Source: Syntrophaceae bacterium PtaB.Bin038 (GTDB lineage: Bacteria > Desulfobacterota > Syntrophia > Syntrophales > UBA2192). Taken from it: a stretch of 21,953 bases of DNA. A program made the translations under genes and the position numbers. The stretch lies in assembly GCA_002067855.1 (NCBI GenBank), contig MVQS01000125.1, forward strand, positions 1 through 21,953. The letters run 5' to 3'. Below the pieces are notes generated by a model, which was not told the DNA's origin, ran no database searches, and saw only the letters and a list, made by a program, of their open reading frames with translations. Shown here one piece after another: positions 15,236-21,953 of this stretch; position 1 is the first letter of the stretch; each line of letters begins with the position of its first letter.

Positions 15236-16275
15236 CGTGCAGGGAAATGGAAACCCGTCTTGCCGCACGGATCGACGGCGCCCTCGACGGGGGAGAGAGG
15301 GAGCGGGTCGAGGCGCATCTGAAGGCGTGCGAGGACTGCCGCAGGGCGCTCGCGGAGCTACAGGCGTCCGATCGGCTGCTCAAGGGACTGGGGGAGGTGG
15401 AGCCTCCGCCCTGGCTCAAGACGCGGGTGATGGCCCGCGTGCGGGAAGAGGCGCAGGGCAGGCGCAGCGTCCTGCGGAGGCTCTTTTTCCCTCTTCACAT
15501 CAAGGTGCCCATCCAGGCCCTCGCCGTGGTTCTCGTCGCCGTCGTTGCGTGGAATGTCTACAGGACGGGGGAGCCCGAGTTCAGTCGCGTGGCCCCGCCC
15601 CCGGCCCCTGTGCAGGAGGCCCCCGGGGCTGCGGCGCCTGCCGCAGACACGGTGACCCGGGACGAAAGACCTCCGGTCCGGGAGAAGAAAGCCTTTGCGC
15701 CGCCTGCTGAACAGGAGGATCGCCCGGTACGGAAAGTCGAACCCGTCCGGGATGCCGCGAAAGCGGGCGCCGTCGCGTCCGCACGCCTGCCCGAAGAGGC
15801 CCCCGGGAAGGTTGCGCCCGCAAAGGACGAGGTAAGGCCGGAGAGCGGCGGTGCGGCCGCCCGACAGGAAGCGGCCCGGGGCCCGGCGGCGCCGGAGCAG
15901 CGGACGCAGAAGGCCCTGACGGCCCCGCCCGGCGCAGCGGCAGGGCGGGCGGTGGGGGGGGAAGCCGCACCCGCCGCGGCGCCCATGCTGTCGGCAACCC
16001 TGTCGACCCGTCCTGATCTGGACATCATCGTCCGCGCCAAAGACCCACCCGGCGCCGCCGACCGGGCCGAGGAGGCGCTCAGGAAAGTCGGGGCCCGGTC
16101 CATCGAGCGCAGCACCCGGGAGGGGCGGGTGACCCTGACGGCCCGGATCCGACCGGAAGACCTCGAGGCCCTGCGGGAGAACCTCGCATCCCTGGGGCCG
16201 CTGAGCGAGAGCGCAGCCGCCGCCCCGCGGACGGGTGCGCCCCTGGCCGTGCGGCTGGAAATCCGATCCGAATAG
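15232..16275 (+). CDS. membrane anti-sigma factor with zinc-finger (ZAS) domain
   Basis: A 347-residue single-pass membrane protein. The N-terminal cytoplasmic ZAS (zf-HC2) domain has Cys3 and HLKACEDC, giving the H29-x3-C33-x2-C36 signature that binds the cognate sigma factor. A hydrophobic segment at about 92-110 (VPIQALAVVLVAVVAWNVY) spans the membrane. Residues about 115-250 are a Pro/Ala/Glu/Arg-rich linker. The last 90 residues (about 255-347; STRPDLDIIVRAKDPPGAADRAEEALRKVGARSIE...) form a predicted alpha/beta periplasmic domain that I do not recognise with confidence. The ATG at 15232 overlaps the sigma-factor stop by 4 bp with GGTGAG five bases upstream; GTG at 15226 is possible. It should hold the sigma factor inactive until an envelope signal arrives. 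Confidence 0.88.
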   Translation: MTCREMETRLAARIDGALDGGERERVEAHLKACEDCRRALAELQASDRLLKGLGEVEPPPWLKTRVMARVREEAQGRRSVLRRLFFPLHIKVPIQALAVVLVAVVAWNVYRTGEPEFSRVAPPPAPVQEAPGAAAPAADTVTRDERPPVREKKAFAPPAEQEDRPVRKVEPVRDAAKAGAVASARLPEEAPGKVAPAKDEVRPESGGAAARQEAARGPAAPEQRTQKALTAPPGAAAGRAVGGEAAPAAAPMLSATLSTRPDLDIIVRAKDPPGAADRAEEALRKVGARSIERSTREGRVTLTARIRPEDLEALRENLASLGPLSESAAAAPRTGAPLAVRLEIRSE

Positions 16276-16858
16276 TCGTTGTTCCGACAGGTTCGGTTTT
16301 CTGGATCCAGGCCGTCCGGCGGGTCCGCACCGTTCCCCGCAGGCTGAAACCCTTGCCCGGATTGCGTTTTTGGGGGGGTACCGAGCCGCGGTCCACTCAG
16401 TGGAATCCATGGCCCGGTACTTGCATAGCCTCATAAAAGCATATTTTTGCCTGTCCTCCCCCGCGGGAAAATCGAAGGATCGGGAGTTCACAGCTCCTCT
16501 TGATAGCCAGTCGCCGAACAGAAACGCTTAAGGCAAACGGCCGCCTGTCTGCCCGGCGGGATGTTCTGCGGGGGCCGCGACACTTTCGACATCGCCCTGT
16601 CTCTGTGCGTCTTCCGGAAACATTCTGTTGAAAGTTCGCGTCGTCGGATCGAACCGCTGGCATCGGGAAGAACGTGTTCCGGTCCGGGGGGACGACTGCA
16701 CGGGGGAAGCCCTGACGGTCGGAATGCGTCCCGGTCGCAGGCGTCGGTCATGGGGAAACGGGGATGTAAACCACGCAAACCGGATGCGAAGGAAGTCGGT
16801 CGAAACCCTTCAGGGAACGGCAAACCACACAACGACAGAAAACAGGAGGAACGAGAAG
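16276..16858. other. 583-bp gap without a convincing gene
   Basis: No open frame here has a recognisable product on either strand. The gap holds a weak 4-bp hairpin with a TTTT tail just after the anti-sigma stop (CCGA/TCGG near 16288-16300), a structured inverted repeat at 16378-16420, a short AT-rich island at 16421-16450 unlike its surroundings, and a CCGCC/GGCGG hairpin near 16541-16560. The ribosome site AGGAGG of the next gene is at its right end. No clear promoter was identified for the Cache gene. Confidence 0.6.
16378..16420. repeat. nested inverted repeat
   Basis: Outer arms GTACCGAGCC (16378-16387) and GGCCCGGTAC (16411-16420) pair at 9 of 10 positions. Between them TCCACT-C-AGTGGA (16392-16404) is a perfect 13-bp dyad. 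The element sits in the middle of the longest gap, next to an AT-rich island. It could be an operator, an RNA structure or a small repeat element. Confidence 0.5.
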
Positions 16859-17308
16859 ATGAAGAAAGTATGGATCGGGCTGCTGATCGTCGCGTTGACC
16901 GCAGGATTTGCCTTCGCGCAGGCGAAGGGGACGCCGAAGGAGGCCCAGGCGATGCTGGCCAAGGCCGTGGAATTCTACAAGGCGAACGGGCAGGCCAAGG
17001 CATTTGCGGCGTTCGACGACCCGAAGGGCAAGTTCGTGGATCGGGACCTCTACATCTACGTGAGCGACCTGAACGCGAAGATCCTCTCCCACGGGGCGAA
17101 CAAGGCCCTCATCGGCAAGACCCTCATCGAGCTCAAGGACTCGACGGGCAAGCAGTTCATGAAGGAACTCGTCGACAAGGCGAAGACCTCGGCCAGCGGC
17201 ACGGTCGACTACAAGTGGACCAACCCCCAGAGCAAGAAGGTCGAGGATAAGCTGGTCTTTTTCCAGAAGGTGGGCGACGTGATCCTCGCCTGCGGGGCGT
17301 ACAAGTAA
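16859..17308 (+). CDS. secreted single-Cache-domain protein
   Basis: A 149-residue exported protein. A clear signal peptide covers 1-20 (KK, then a hydrophobic core to AFA before QAKG). The rest looks like a compact single Cache (sCache_2-type) sensor fold: helix AQAMLAKAVEFYKANG (29-44), strand-rich KFVDRDLYIYVSDLNAKILSHG (58-79), ALIGKTLIELKDSTGKQFMKELV (83-105), and TVDYKWTNPQSKKVEDKLVFFQKVGDVILACGAY (115-148). Such domains bind small ligands in the periplasm; here there is no membrane anchor or output domain. AGGAGG lies 9 nt upstream of the ATG. A chemotaxis receptor gene follows after 69 bp, so the protein may deliver ligand to it; this is inference. Confidence 0.85.
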   Translation: MKKVWIGLLIVALTAGFAFAQAKGTPKEAQAMLAKAVEFYKANGQAKAFAAFDDPKGKFVDRDLYIYVSDLNAKILSHGANKALIGKTLIELKDSTGKQFMKELVDKAKTSASGTVDYKWTNPQSKKVEDKLVFFQKVGDVILACGAYK

Positions 17309-17322
17309 CGGGCGGACATGCC

Positions 17323-17351
17323 GGGCCGGGCGGGCCCACCCCGTCCGGCCC
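17323..17351 (+). other. GC-rich stem between the Cache and chemoreceptor genes
   Basis: GGGCCGG (17323-17329) and CCGGCCC (17345-17351) can form a 7-bp stem with a 15-nt loop; a shorter alternative stem lies inside. No T-run follows. It may tune relative expression of the two genes if they share a transcript. Confidence 0.3.
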
Positions 17352-17377
17352 CTGCAACAAAAAAAGGGGACGGGACG

Positions 17378-18985
17378 ATGAACAAGATCCTTCGCAACCT
17401 GAAGCTGGCCAGGAAACTTCTGATCGGCCCCGTGTCGGTCTCCCTGTTCCTGCTGCTCCTGGCGGCGGGCACCTATCACGGCATGACGAGCCAGAAGGCG
17501 GCCATGGACGACATCTACAACAACCGCTTCCAGGGCTACCAGAACAGCTCGGAGATCAGCCGGACGATCGCCAACGTCCACGCCAATCTCTACAAGGTGG
17601 TCAGCTGGGCGGGTGCGAACTACGAGGCTTCCAAGGTGGAGGCCCTGGGCAAGGAACAGAAGGCGGCCATCGAGAAGAGCATCGCCTTCGTGCAGGGGCT
17701 CCAGAAGAGCGCCGCGCTCACCCCCGAGGAGAAGAAACTCTACGACACCACCCTGGCACAGCTCAAGCTCTACCAGGAGCCGGCCCTGGGACTGCTGGAC
17801 ATCGCGGCGGCCGACGTGAACGGCGCGGCCCTGTTCATGACGGTGACCGACGAGAAGTACCAGGCCCTCAACAGGACCCTGACGGAACTCATGGCGCTCG
17901 AGAACCGACTCGGCAAGGAAAACTATGAAGGATCCATCCGGGAATCCAACAGGCTGATGGGTGTCTTTGCCGTCGTGCTGGCCGTCGTCATCCTGTCGTC
18001 CGTCGCCCTCAACCTGGTCATGGCCCGTCTGATCACGAAACCGGTGAAGGAATCAGTGGGGGTCATCAGGAAGGTTGCAGAAGGGGACCTGACTCAGGAC
18101 ATCCGGGTTCTCTCCCGGGACGAGATCGGGGAACTGGCCGAGTCGGTCAACGCCATGCGCAAGAAGATGGGTGAGGCCGTGGGGCAGTCCATGGCGATCT
18201 CCAGCGTGCTGTCCGATTCGTCGTCCCAGCAGGCGGCCTCCATCGAGGAGACGTCGGCGTCGCTCGACGAGATGTCTTCCATGACGAAGCAGAACGCGGA
18301 GAACACCGCGGCCGCCCATCAGCTGATGATGACGGTCCGGGAGGCCATCGAAAAGGCCAACCACGCCATGACGGAGTTGACCCGGTCCATGACGGAGATC
18401 GCGCGGGCGAGCGAGCAGACCCAGAAGATCGTCAAGAACATCGACGAGGTGGCCTTCCAGACGAACCTGCTGGCCCTCAATGCGGCCGTCGAGGCTGCCC
18501 GGGCGGGCGAGGCGGGGGCGGGATTCGCCGTGGTGGCCGACGAGGTCCGCAACCTCGCACTGCGGGCGACGGATTCGGCCAAGGACACGGCCAACCTCAT
18601 CCAGGACATCGTCGACAAGGTGCGCGGGGGCGAGAAACTGGTCACGGCGACCAACGACGCCTTCGGAAGCGTGATCGGCAGCTCGAAGAAGGTCCAGGAG
18701 CTGATGGAGGAGATCGCGGCGGCCTCCCGGGAGCAGTCCGACGGGATCCACCAGATCAACCGCGCCGTCGCCGACATGAACCAGGTCACCCAGCAGAACG
18801 CCGCAAACGCGGAGGAGCTGGCCTCGGTGATGTCCATGTTTCGGGTGGAGGTAGACAGGAAAGCGCCTTCGAACGGCCCCGGGAGGCGGGGCCGGGGGGG
18901 CGGCGAGGGTTCGTCCGAAACGGTCGACTTCACGAGCCCCGACCCCGAGACCGTGATCCCCACGAAGGAAACGAGGCAGTTCTGA
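17378..18985 (+). CDS. methyl-accepting chemotaxis protein
   Basis: A 535-residue transmembrane chemoreceptor. TM1 is at about 14-33. A periplasmic helical ligand domain (about 35-190, four-helix-bundle type by its all-helical composition) follows. TM2 is at 194-215 (MGVFAVVLAVVILSSVALNL), HAMP at about 216-270 (ITKPVKESVGVIRKVAEGDLT; DEIGELAESVNAM), and the signalling coiled coil at about 275-490. The conserved hairpin tip at 355-394 includes DEVAFQTNLLALNAAVEAARAG and GFAVVADEVRNLA, which contact CheA and CheW. The C-terminal tail (490-535) is Gly/Arg/Pro-rich and ends ETRQF, without the aromatic CheR-tethering pentapeptide. The ATG at 17378 has AGGGGA 9 nt upstream. No other che genes are nearby, so it works with a pathway encoded elsewhere. 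Confidence 0.95.
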   Translation: MNKILRNLKLARKLLIGPVSVSLFLLLLAAGTYHGMTSQKAAMDDIYNNRFQGYQNSSEISRTIANVHANLYKVVSWAGANYEASKVEALGKEQKAAIEKSIAFVQGLQKSAALTPEEKKLYDTTLAQLKLYQEPALGLLDIAAADVNGAALFMTVTDEKYQALNRTLTELMALENRLGKENYEGSIRESNRLMGVFAVVLAVVILSSVALNLVMARLITKPVKESVGVIRKVAEGDLTQDIRVLSRDEIGELAESVNAMRKKMGEAVGQSMAISSVLSDSSSQQAASIEETSASLDEMSSMTKQNAENTAAAHQLMMTVREAIEKANHAMTELTRSMTEIARASEQTQKIVKNIDEVAFQTNLLALNAAVEAARAGEAGAGFAVVADEVRNLALRATDSAKDTANLIQDIVDKVRGGEKLVTATNDAFGSVIGSSKKVQELMEEIAAASREQSDGIHQINRAVADMNQVTQQNAANAEELASVMSMFRVEVDRKAPSNGPGRRGRGGGEGSSETVDFTSPDPETVIPTKETRQF

Positions 18986-19016
18986 GAAGACGGGACCGCG
19001 GGTTCCATTCGGAACG

Positions 19017-19050
19017 AAAAAAAGGCAGGGTGAGAGACCTTGCCTTTTTT
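19017..19050. terminator. strong intrinsic terminator, usable on both strands
   Basis: A7-GGCAGGG, loop TGAGAGA, CCTTGCC-T6 form a stem with one G-T wobble flanked by an A-run and a T-run. It lies 31 bp after the chemoreceptor stop and 24 bp after the stop of the convergent metallopeptidase gene, so it can end both transcripts. Confidence 0.92.
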
Positions 19051-19073
19051 GCGTCGGCTGCAGCGCCGTCACC

Positions 19074-19917
19074 CTAGAGCTCCGGGGCCCGGAACGTGTC
19101 GCAGCGGTTCGGGTCGCCCGCCTCGAAGCCCCGCCGGAACCACCGCACCCGCTGCTCCGAAGTGCCTTGCGTGAAGGCGTCCGGCACCACGGTGCCGCGG
19201 GTCTGCTTCATGATCCGGTCGTCGCCGATGGCGCTCACGGCGCGGAGAGCCTCCTCGAGATCCCCCGGCTCGAGGATTCGTCGGAATCGGTCGGCGTGGT
19301 GGCCCCAGACGCCCGCGAAGCAGTCGGCCTGCAGCTCCATCCGCACGGAGAGGCGGTTGGCCTCGGCCCGGCTCACGCGCCGCATCGTCCCCTGGACCTT
19401 GTCGGTGATCCCGAGCAGGTTCTGGACGTGGTGCCCCACCTCGTGGGCGATGACGTAGGCCTGCGCGAAATCGCCGGGGCGTTGAATCGGGTTTTCAGAT
19501 CTTCGTAGAAGGAAAGGTTGATGCAGACCCTGTGGTCCTGCGGGCAGTAGAAGGGCCCCATGGCCGCCTGGGCAAACCCGCAGGCGGACTGGACGGCGCC
19601 GGTGAACAGGACGAGCTTCGGTTCCCGGTAGGACCTGCCGGACTGGCGGAAGGCGCCGTGCCAGGTCTTCTCCGTGTCGGCGAGCGCGACGGCGACGAAC
19701 TGGGCCATCTCGTCCCGCCCCGCGGGGCCCTGCTGCGTCACGGCGGGGGCCCGCTCTCGGGCACGGACCGGAGGATCACCGACGGGTCGATGCCGAAAAA
19801 GAGCGCCACGGTCACCGGGATCGCGGTGCCGATCCCGGCGCCCACCCTGCCCCTCGAGACGGGCATCCCCCTGCGGTCCTCCCCATTGTCGCTTCTGTCC
19901 TGACCCTTCCGGCGCAT
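19074..19917 (-). pseudogene. neutral zinc metallopeptidase (YpfJ/KPN_02809 family), two frameshifts
   Basis: Three reading-frame pieces together spell a protein of about 281 residues, the usual length of this family. Piece 1 (from ATG 19917) gives MRRKGQDRSDNGEDRRG, a hydrophobic segment and LFFGIDPS, then stops after GPPP. Piece 2 runs VTQQGPAGRDEMAQFV...CINLSFYEDLKTRFNAP. Piece 3 resumes with GDFAQAYVIAHEVGHHVQ, carrying the HEVGH zinc motif, and continues through MELQADCFAGVWGHH to the stop at 19074. Adding one base in the G5 run at 19745-19749 and one near 19474 restores a single frame. Everything else is well conserved, so sequencing error in short G/C runs is as likely as real decay. 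AAGGAGGG precedes the ATG. mnmG ends 13 bp upstream, so the two are probably co-transcribed. Confidence 0.85.
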
Positions 19918-19930
19918 GGGGTCCCTCCTT

Positions 19931-21814
19931 TCATGCGTCGGCGGCCGCCTCTTCCATCTCCTTCTTCTTGAGGTAGACCAGGATGGCCGCCAGGGCCGCC
20001 TGGGTCATGCCGGGAATCCTCTGCGCCTGCCCGAAGGAGGCCGGGCGTACAGCGTCGAGCTTGCACTTCAGCTCGTTCGAGAGGCTCGGGATCGCGAAGT
20101 AGTCGATGCCGACGGGGATCTTCCTGCGCTCCATCTCGCGGAATTTCCCGACGGCCTCGTTCTGCCTGCCGATGTACTCCTCGTAGCGGGACTCGATCTC
20201 GACCTGCCTCTTCACCGGCTCCTCCACGGCGGGCAGGTCGGCGTCGAAGGCCGCGAGATCATCGTAGCCCATGTCGGGGCGCTTGAGAAGGTGAAAAAGC
20301 GAGAGGGGCTTGCGGATGGGCAGCGAGCCGCGCTCCGCCAGAATCCGGTTGGTCTCCGCCGAAGGGTAGACCGTGCGGGACGATAAATGCCGGATGGTGC
20401 TATCGATCCGGGCGACGCGGCCCTGCAGGTCCCGGTAGTGCTCGTCCGGGACGAGCCCCAGTTCGTGCCCCTTCCCCATGAGGCGGATCGCCGCATTGTC
20501 CTCCCGGAGCAGGAGGCGGTATTCGGCGCGAGACGTGAACATCCGGTAGGGCTCGTCGACGCCCCGCGTCACGAGGTCGTCGACCATGACGGCCAGGTAG
20601 GCCTCGGAACGCTCCAGGACAAACGGCGGCCGTCCCTGGACCAGCAGGGCCGCGTTGATGCCCGCCCAGAGGCCCTGGCCGGCGGCCTCCTCGTACCCCG
20701 AGGTGCCGTTGATCTGCCCCGCAAGGAAGAGCCCGGCGATGCGCTTCGTCTCCAGGGTCTGCTTCAGCCCCGTCGGCTGGACGTAGTCGTACTCGATGGC
20801 GTAGGCCGGTCGCATGATCTCGGCCCTCTCCAGGCCGGGAACGCTGTGGACGATCCGCTCCTGAAGCTCCAGGGGGAGGCAGTTGCCGAGGCCCTTGGCG
20901 TAGACCTCCTCCGTGTCGAGCCCCTCGAACTCCAGCGTGACGGGATGGCGGCCCCGGTCGGAGAAGCGCATGACCTTGTCCTCGAGCGACGGGCAGTAGC
21001 GGGCGCTCACCCCTGTGATGACGCCCGAGTAGAGGGGGGACAGGGCGATGTTCTCCCGCAGCAGCCGGTGCGTTTCCTCCGTCGTGTGGGAGAAGTAGGA
21101 GGGCAGGCGCTCCTCCCGGAGCCTCTCCGTCGTGTACGAGAAGGGCCGGGGCGCGGGGTCGCTGTCCTGGCGCTCGAGACGCCCGAAGTCGATCGTGGAG
21201 GCCTTCAGGCGCGGCGGGGTCCCCGTCTTCATGCGCCCCATGTCGAACCCGAGGCCGCGCAGCGATTCGGCCAGGCCGAGGGAGGCGATCTCGCCGGCGC
21301 GTCCGGCGGGGGTGCGGAAGGTGCCGATGTGGATGAGCCCGTTGAGGAAGGTGCCCGTGGTGATCACCACGGCCTTCGCGGGGTAGAAGAACCCCGTGCT
21401 GTCGATGACGCCCGCGATGCGCCTCCCTTCGACGGCGATGCGCTCCACGAGGGCCTGGCGGAGGTGGAGCCCCTTCTGCCGCTCCACGACGGCCTTCATC
21501 GCCAGGCGGTAGAGCTGCTTGTCGCACTGGACGCGGGAGGACTGCACGGCGGGCCCCTTCGAGGAGTTCAGCAGGCGGAAGTGGACGGCCGTCCGGTCGG
21601 CGATCCTGCCCATCTCGCCGCCGAGGGCGTCGATTTCCTTGACGAGCTGGCCCTTGGCAAGCCCGCCGATGGCGGGGTTGCAGGACATGAGCGCGACGGA
21701 GTCCAGGTTGATGTTGAACAGGAGGGTCTCACAGCCCATGCGCGCGGCTGCGAGGGCCGCCTCGCACCCCGCGTGCCCGCCGCCGACCACGATGACGTCG
21801 TAGTGCTTTACCAT
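19931..21814 (-). CDS. mnmG: tRNA uridine-5-carboxymethylaminomethyl modification enzyme
   Basis: MnmG (GidA), with MnmE, adds the carboxymethylaminomethyl group to the wobble uridine (U34) of certain tRNAs, using FAD and methylene-tetrahydrofolate. The 627 residues match the family (about 630). The FAD motif VVGGGHAGCEAALAAARMG lies at 9-27. The conserved NPAIGGLAKG follows the catalytic Cys45, the second catalytic cysteine is Cys274 in SARYCPSLEDK, and YDYVQPTGLKQTLETK and AGQINGTSGYEEAAGQGL are also present. The C-terminal helical domain reads DYFAIPSLSNELKCKLDAVRP...RIPGMTQAALAAILVYLKK. The ATG at 21814 is chosen because MVKHYDVIVVGGG is the family N terminus; the frame is open upstream but non-conserved. 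Unusually, the next gene is a metallopeptidase, not rsmG or parAB. Confidence 0.97.
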   Translation of the reverse strand: MVKHYDVIVVGGGHAGCEAALAAARMGCETLLFNINLDSVALMSCNPAIGGLAKGQLVKEIDALGGEMGRIADRTAVHFRLLNSSKGPAVQSSRVQCDKQLYRLAMKAVVERQKGLHLRQALVERIAVEGRRIAGVIDSTGFFYPAKAVVITTGTFLNGLIHIGTFRTPAGRAGEIASLGLAESLRGLGFDMGRMKTGTPPRLKASTIDFGRLERQDSDPAPRPFSYTTERLREERLPSYFSHTTEETHRLLRENIALSPLYSGVITGVSARYCPSLEDKVMRFSDRGRHPVTLEFEGLDTEEVYAKGLGNCLPLELQERIVHSVPGLERAEIMRPAYAIEYDYVQPTGLKQTLETKRIAGLFLAGQINGTSGYEEAAGQGLWAGINAALLVQGRPPFVLERSEAYLAVMVDDLVTRGVDEPYRMFTSRAEYRLLLREDNAAIRLMGKGHELGLVPDEHYRDLQGRVARIDSTIRHLSSRTVYPSAETNRILAERGSLPIRKPLSLFHLLKRPDMGYDDLAAFDADLPAVEEPVKRQVEIESRYEEYIGRQNEAVGKFREMERRKIPVGIDYFAIPSLSNELKCKLDAVRPASFGQAQRIPGMTQAALAAILVYLKKKEMEEAAADA

Positions 21815-21846
21815 ATCCGCTTCACTTCGCGTGCGCGATCGGGAGA

Positions 21847-21866
21847 AATCCCGCTCACGCGGGATT
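21847..21866 (-). promoter_or_regulatory. inverted repeat in the mnmG leader
   Basis: AATCCCGC / GCGGGATT form a perfect 8-bp stem with a 4-nt loop, 33 bp upstream of the mnmG start. It lies downstream of the candidate promoter, so it would form in the 5' leader RNA or serve as an operator. No T-run follows on the minus strand. Confidence 0.5.
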
Positions 21867-21906
21867 GATCCGCGGCATGTGAACTCGCCCTTGCTATTGC
21901 AGGGAC

Positions 21907-21935
21907 TATTTAATAACATCCCCTCAAAAAAACAA
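21907..21935 (-). promoter_or_regulatory. weak candidate mnmG promoter
   Basis: The region right of 21890 is AT-rich compared with the rest of the window. On the minus strand TTGTTT (21935-21930), 17 bp and TAAATA (21912-21907) could be -35/-10 boxes, each only about 3 of 6. The right-hand neighbour lies outside the window. Confidence 0.25.
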
Positions 21936-21953
21936 TAGAATTTCCCGAATGCC

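Noticed and set aside
16510..16600. Possible c-di-GMP (GEMM) riboswitch: ACGCTTAAGGCAAAC resembles its 5' core and a chemotaxis-related gene follows.
   Set aside because: The second conserved half (GACGCAAAGCC and its tetraloop-receptor context) is missing, and the distance to the gene is about 300 bp.
16397..16663. Minus-strand open frame of 88 codons in the long gap.
   Set aside because: No ribosome site, no recognisable motif, Arg-rich shadow-like composition.
16767..16793. Possible sigma-28 promoter (TAAA, 15 bp, GCGAAGGA) before the Cache gene.
   Set aside because: Only about half of the -10 consensus GCCGATAA matches; too weak to claim.
18980..18985. C-terminal ETRQF of the chemoreceptor as a CheR-binding pentapeptide.
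   Set aside because: The motif needs an aromatic residue at its second position (as in NWETF); here it is Thr.

Overview
The window is a compact, GC-rich bacterial chromosome segment. It looks like an anaerobic deltaproteobacterium (Desulfobacterota, possibly Syntrophus-like). This is inferred from the split, ferredoxin-rich glutamate synthase, the alpha-type glutamine synthetase, a NifA-like sigma-54 activator and the high GC content. No rRNA, tRNA, insertion sequence, phage gene or CRISPR array was seen.

Positions 1-11947 are all on the minus strand and form a glutamine/glutamate/carbamoyl-phosphate block. In transcription order it contains: a NifA-like GAF/AAA+/HTH sigma-54 activator; a 69-residue stand-alone copy of that activator's DNA-binding domain; a glutamate synthase split into an amidotransferase subunit, an FMN/ferredoxin synthase subunit and an unusual fusion of the GXGXG domain with a GltD-type oxidoreductase and ferredoxin; glnA; carA; and carB, which is cut by the window edge. 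GlnA makes the glutamine that glutamate synthase and CarA both consume. A 12-bp motif close to GAACAAAATTGT recurs in the gaps upstream of the activator, of the small HTH gene and (twice) of the glt genes. A good sigma-54 promoter candidate precedes the small HTH gene. Together these suggest a local nitrogen-control circuit.

Positions 12120-16275 (plus strand) hold a second unit: a secreted VIT/VWA protein with an AgmX-like C-terminal domain, an ECF sigma factor, and a zinc-finger anti-sigma factor overlapping it by 4 bp. An almost perfect RpoE-type promoter (GGAACTT, 16 bp, GTCTAA) lies just upstream of the VIT/VWA gene, so the unit is probably controlled by its own sigma factor.

Positions 16276-16858 are a long gap with no convincing gene but some inverted-repeat structure. 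It is followed by a secreted single-Cache-domain protein and a methyl-accepting chemotaxis protein (16859-18985), closed by a strong terminator at 19017-19050 that can serve both strands.

Positions 19074-21814 (minus strand) hold mnmG (tRNA modification) and, 13 bp downstream, a neutral zinc metallopeptidase gene carrying two single-base frameshifts in short G/C runs. These are either decay or sequencing error.
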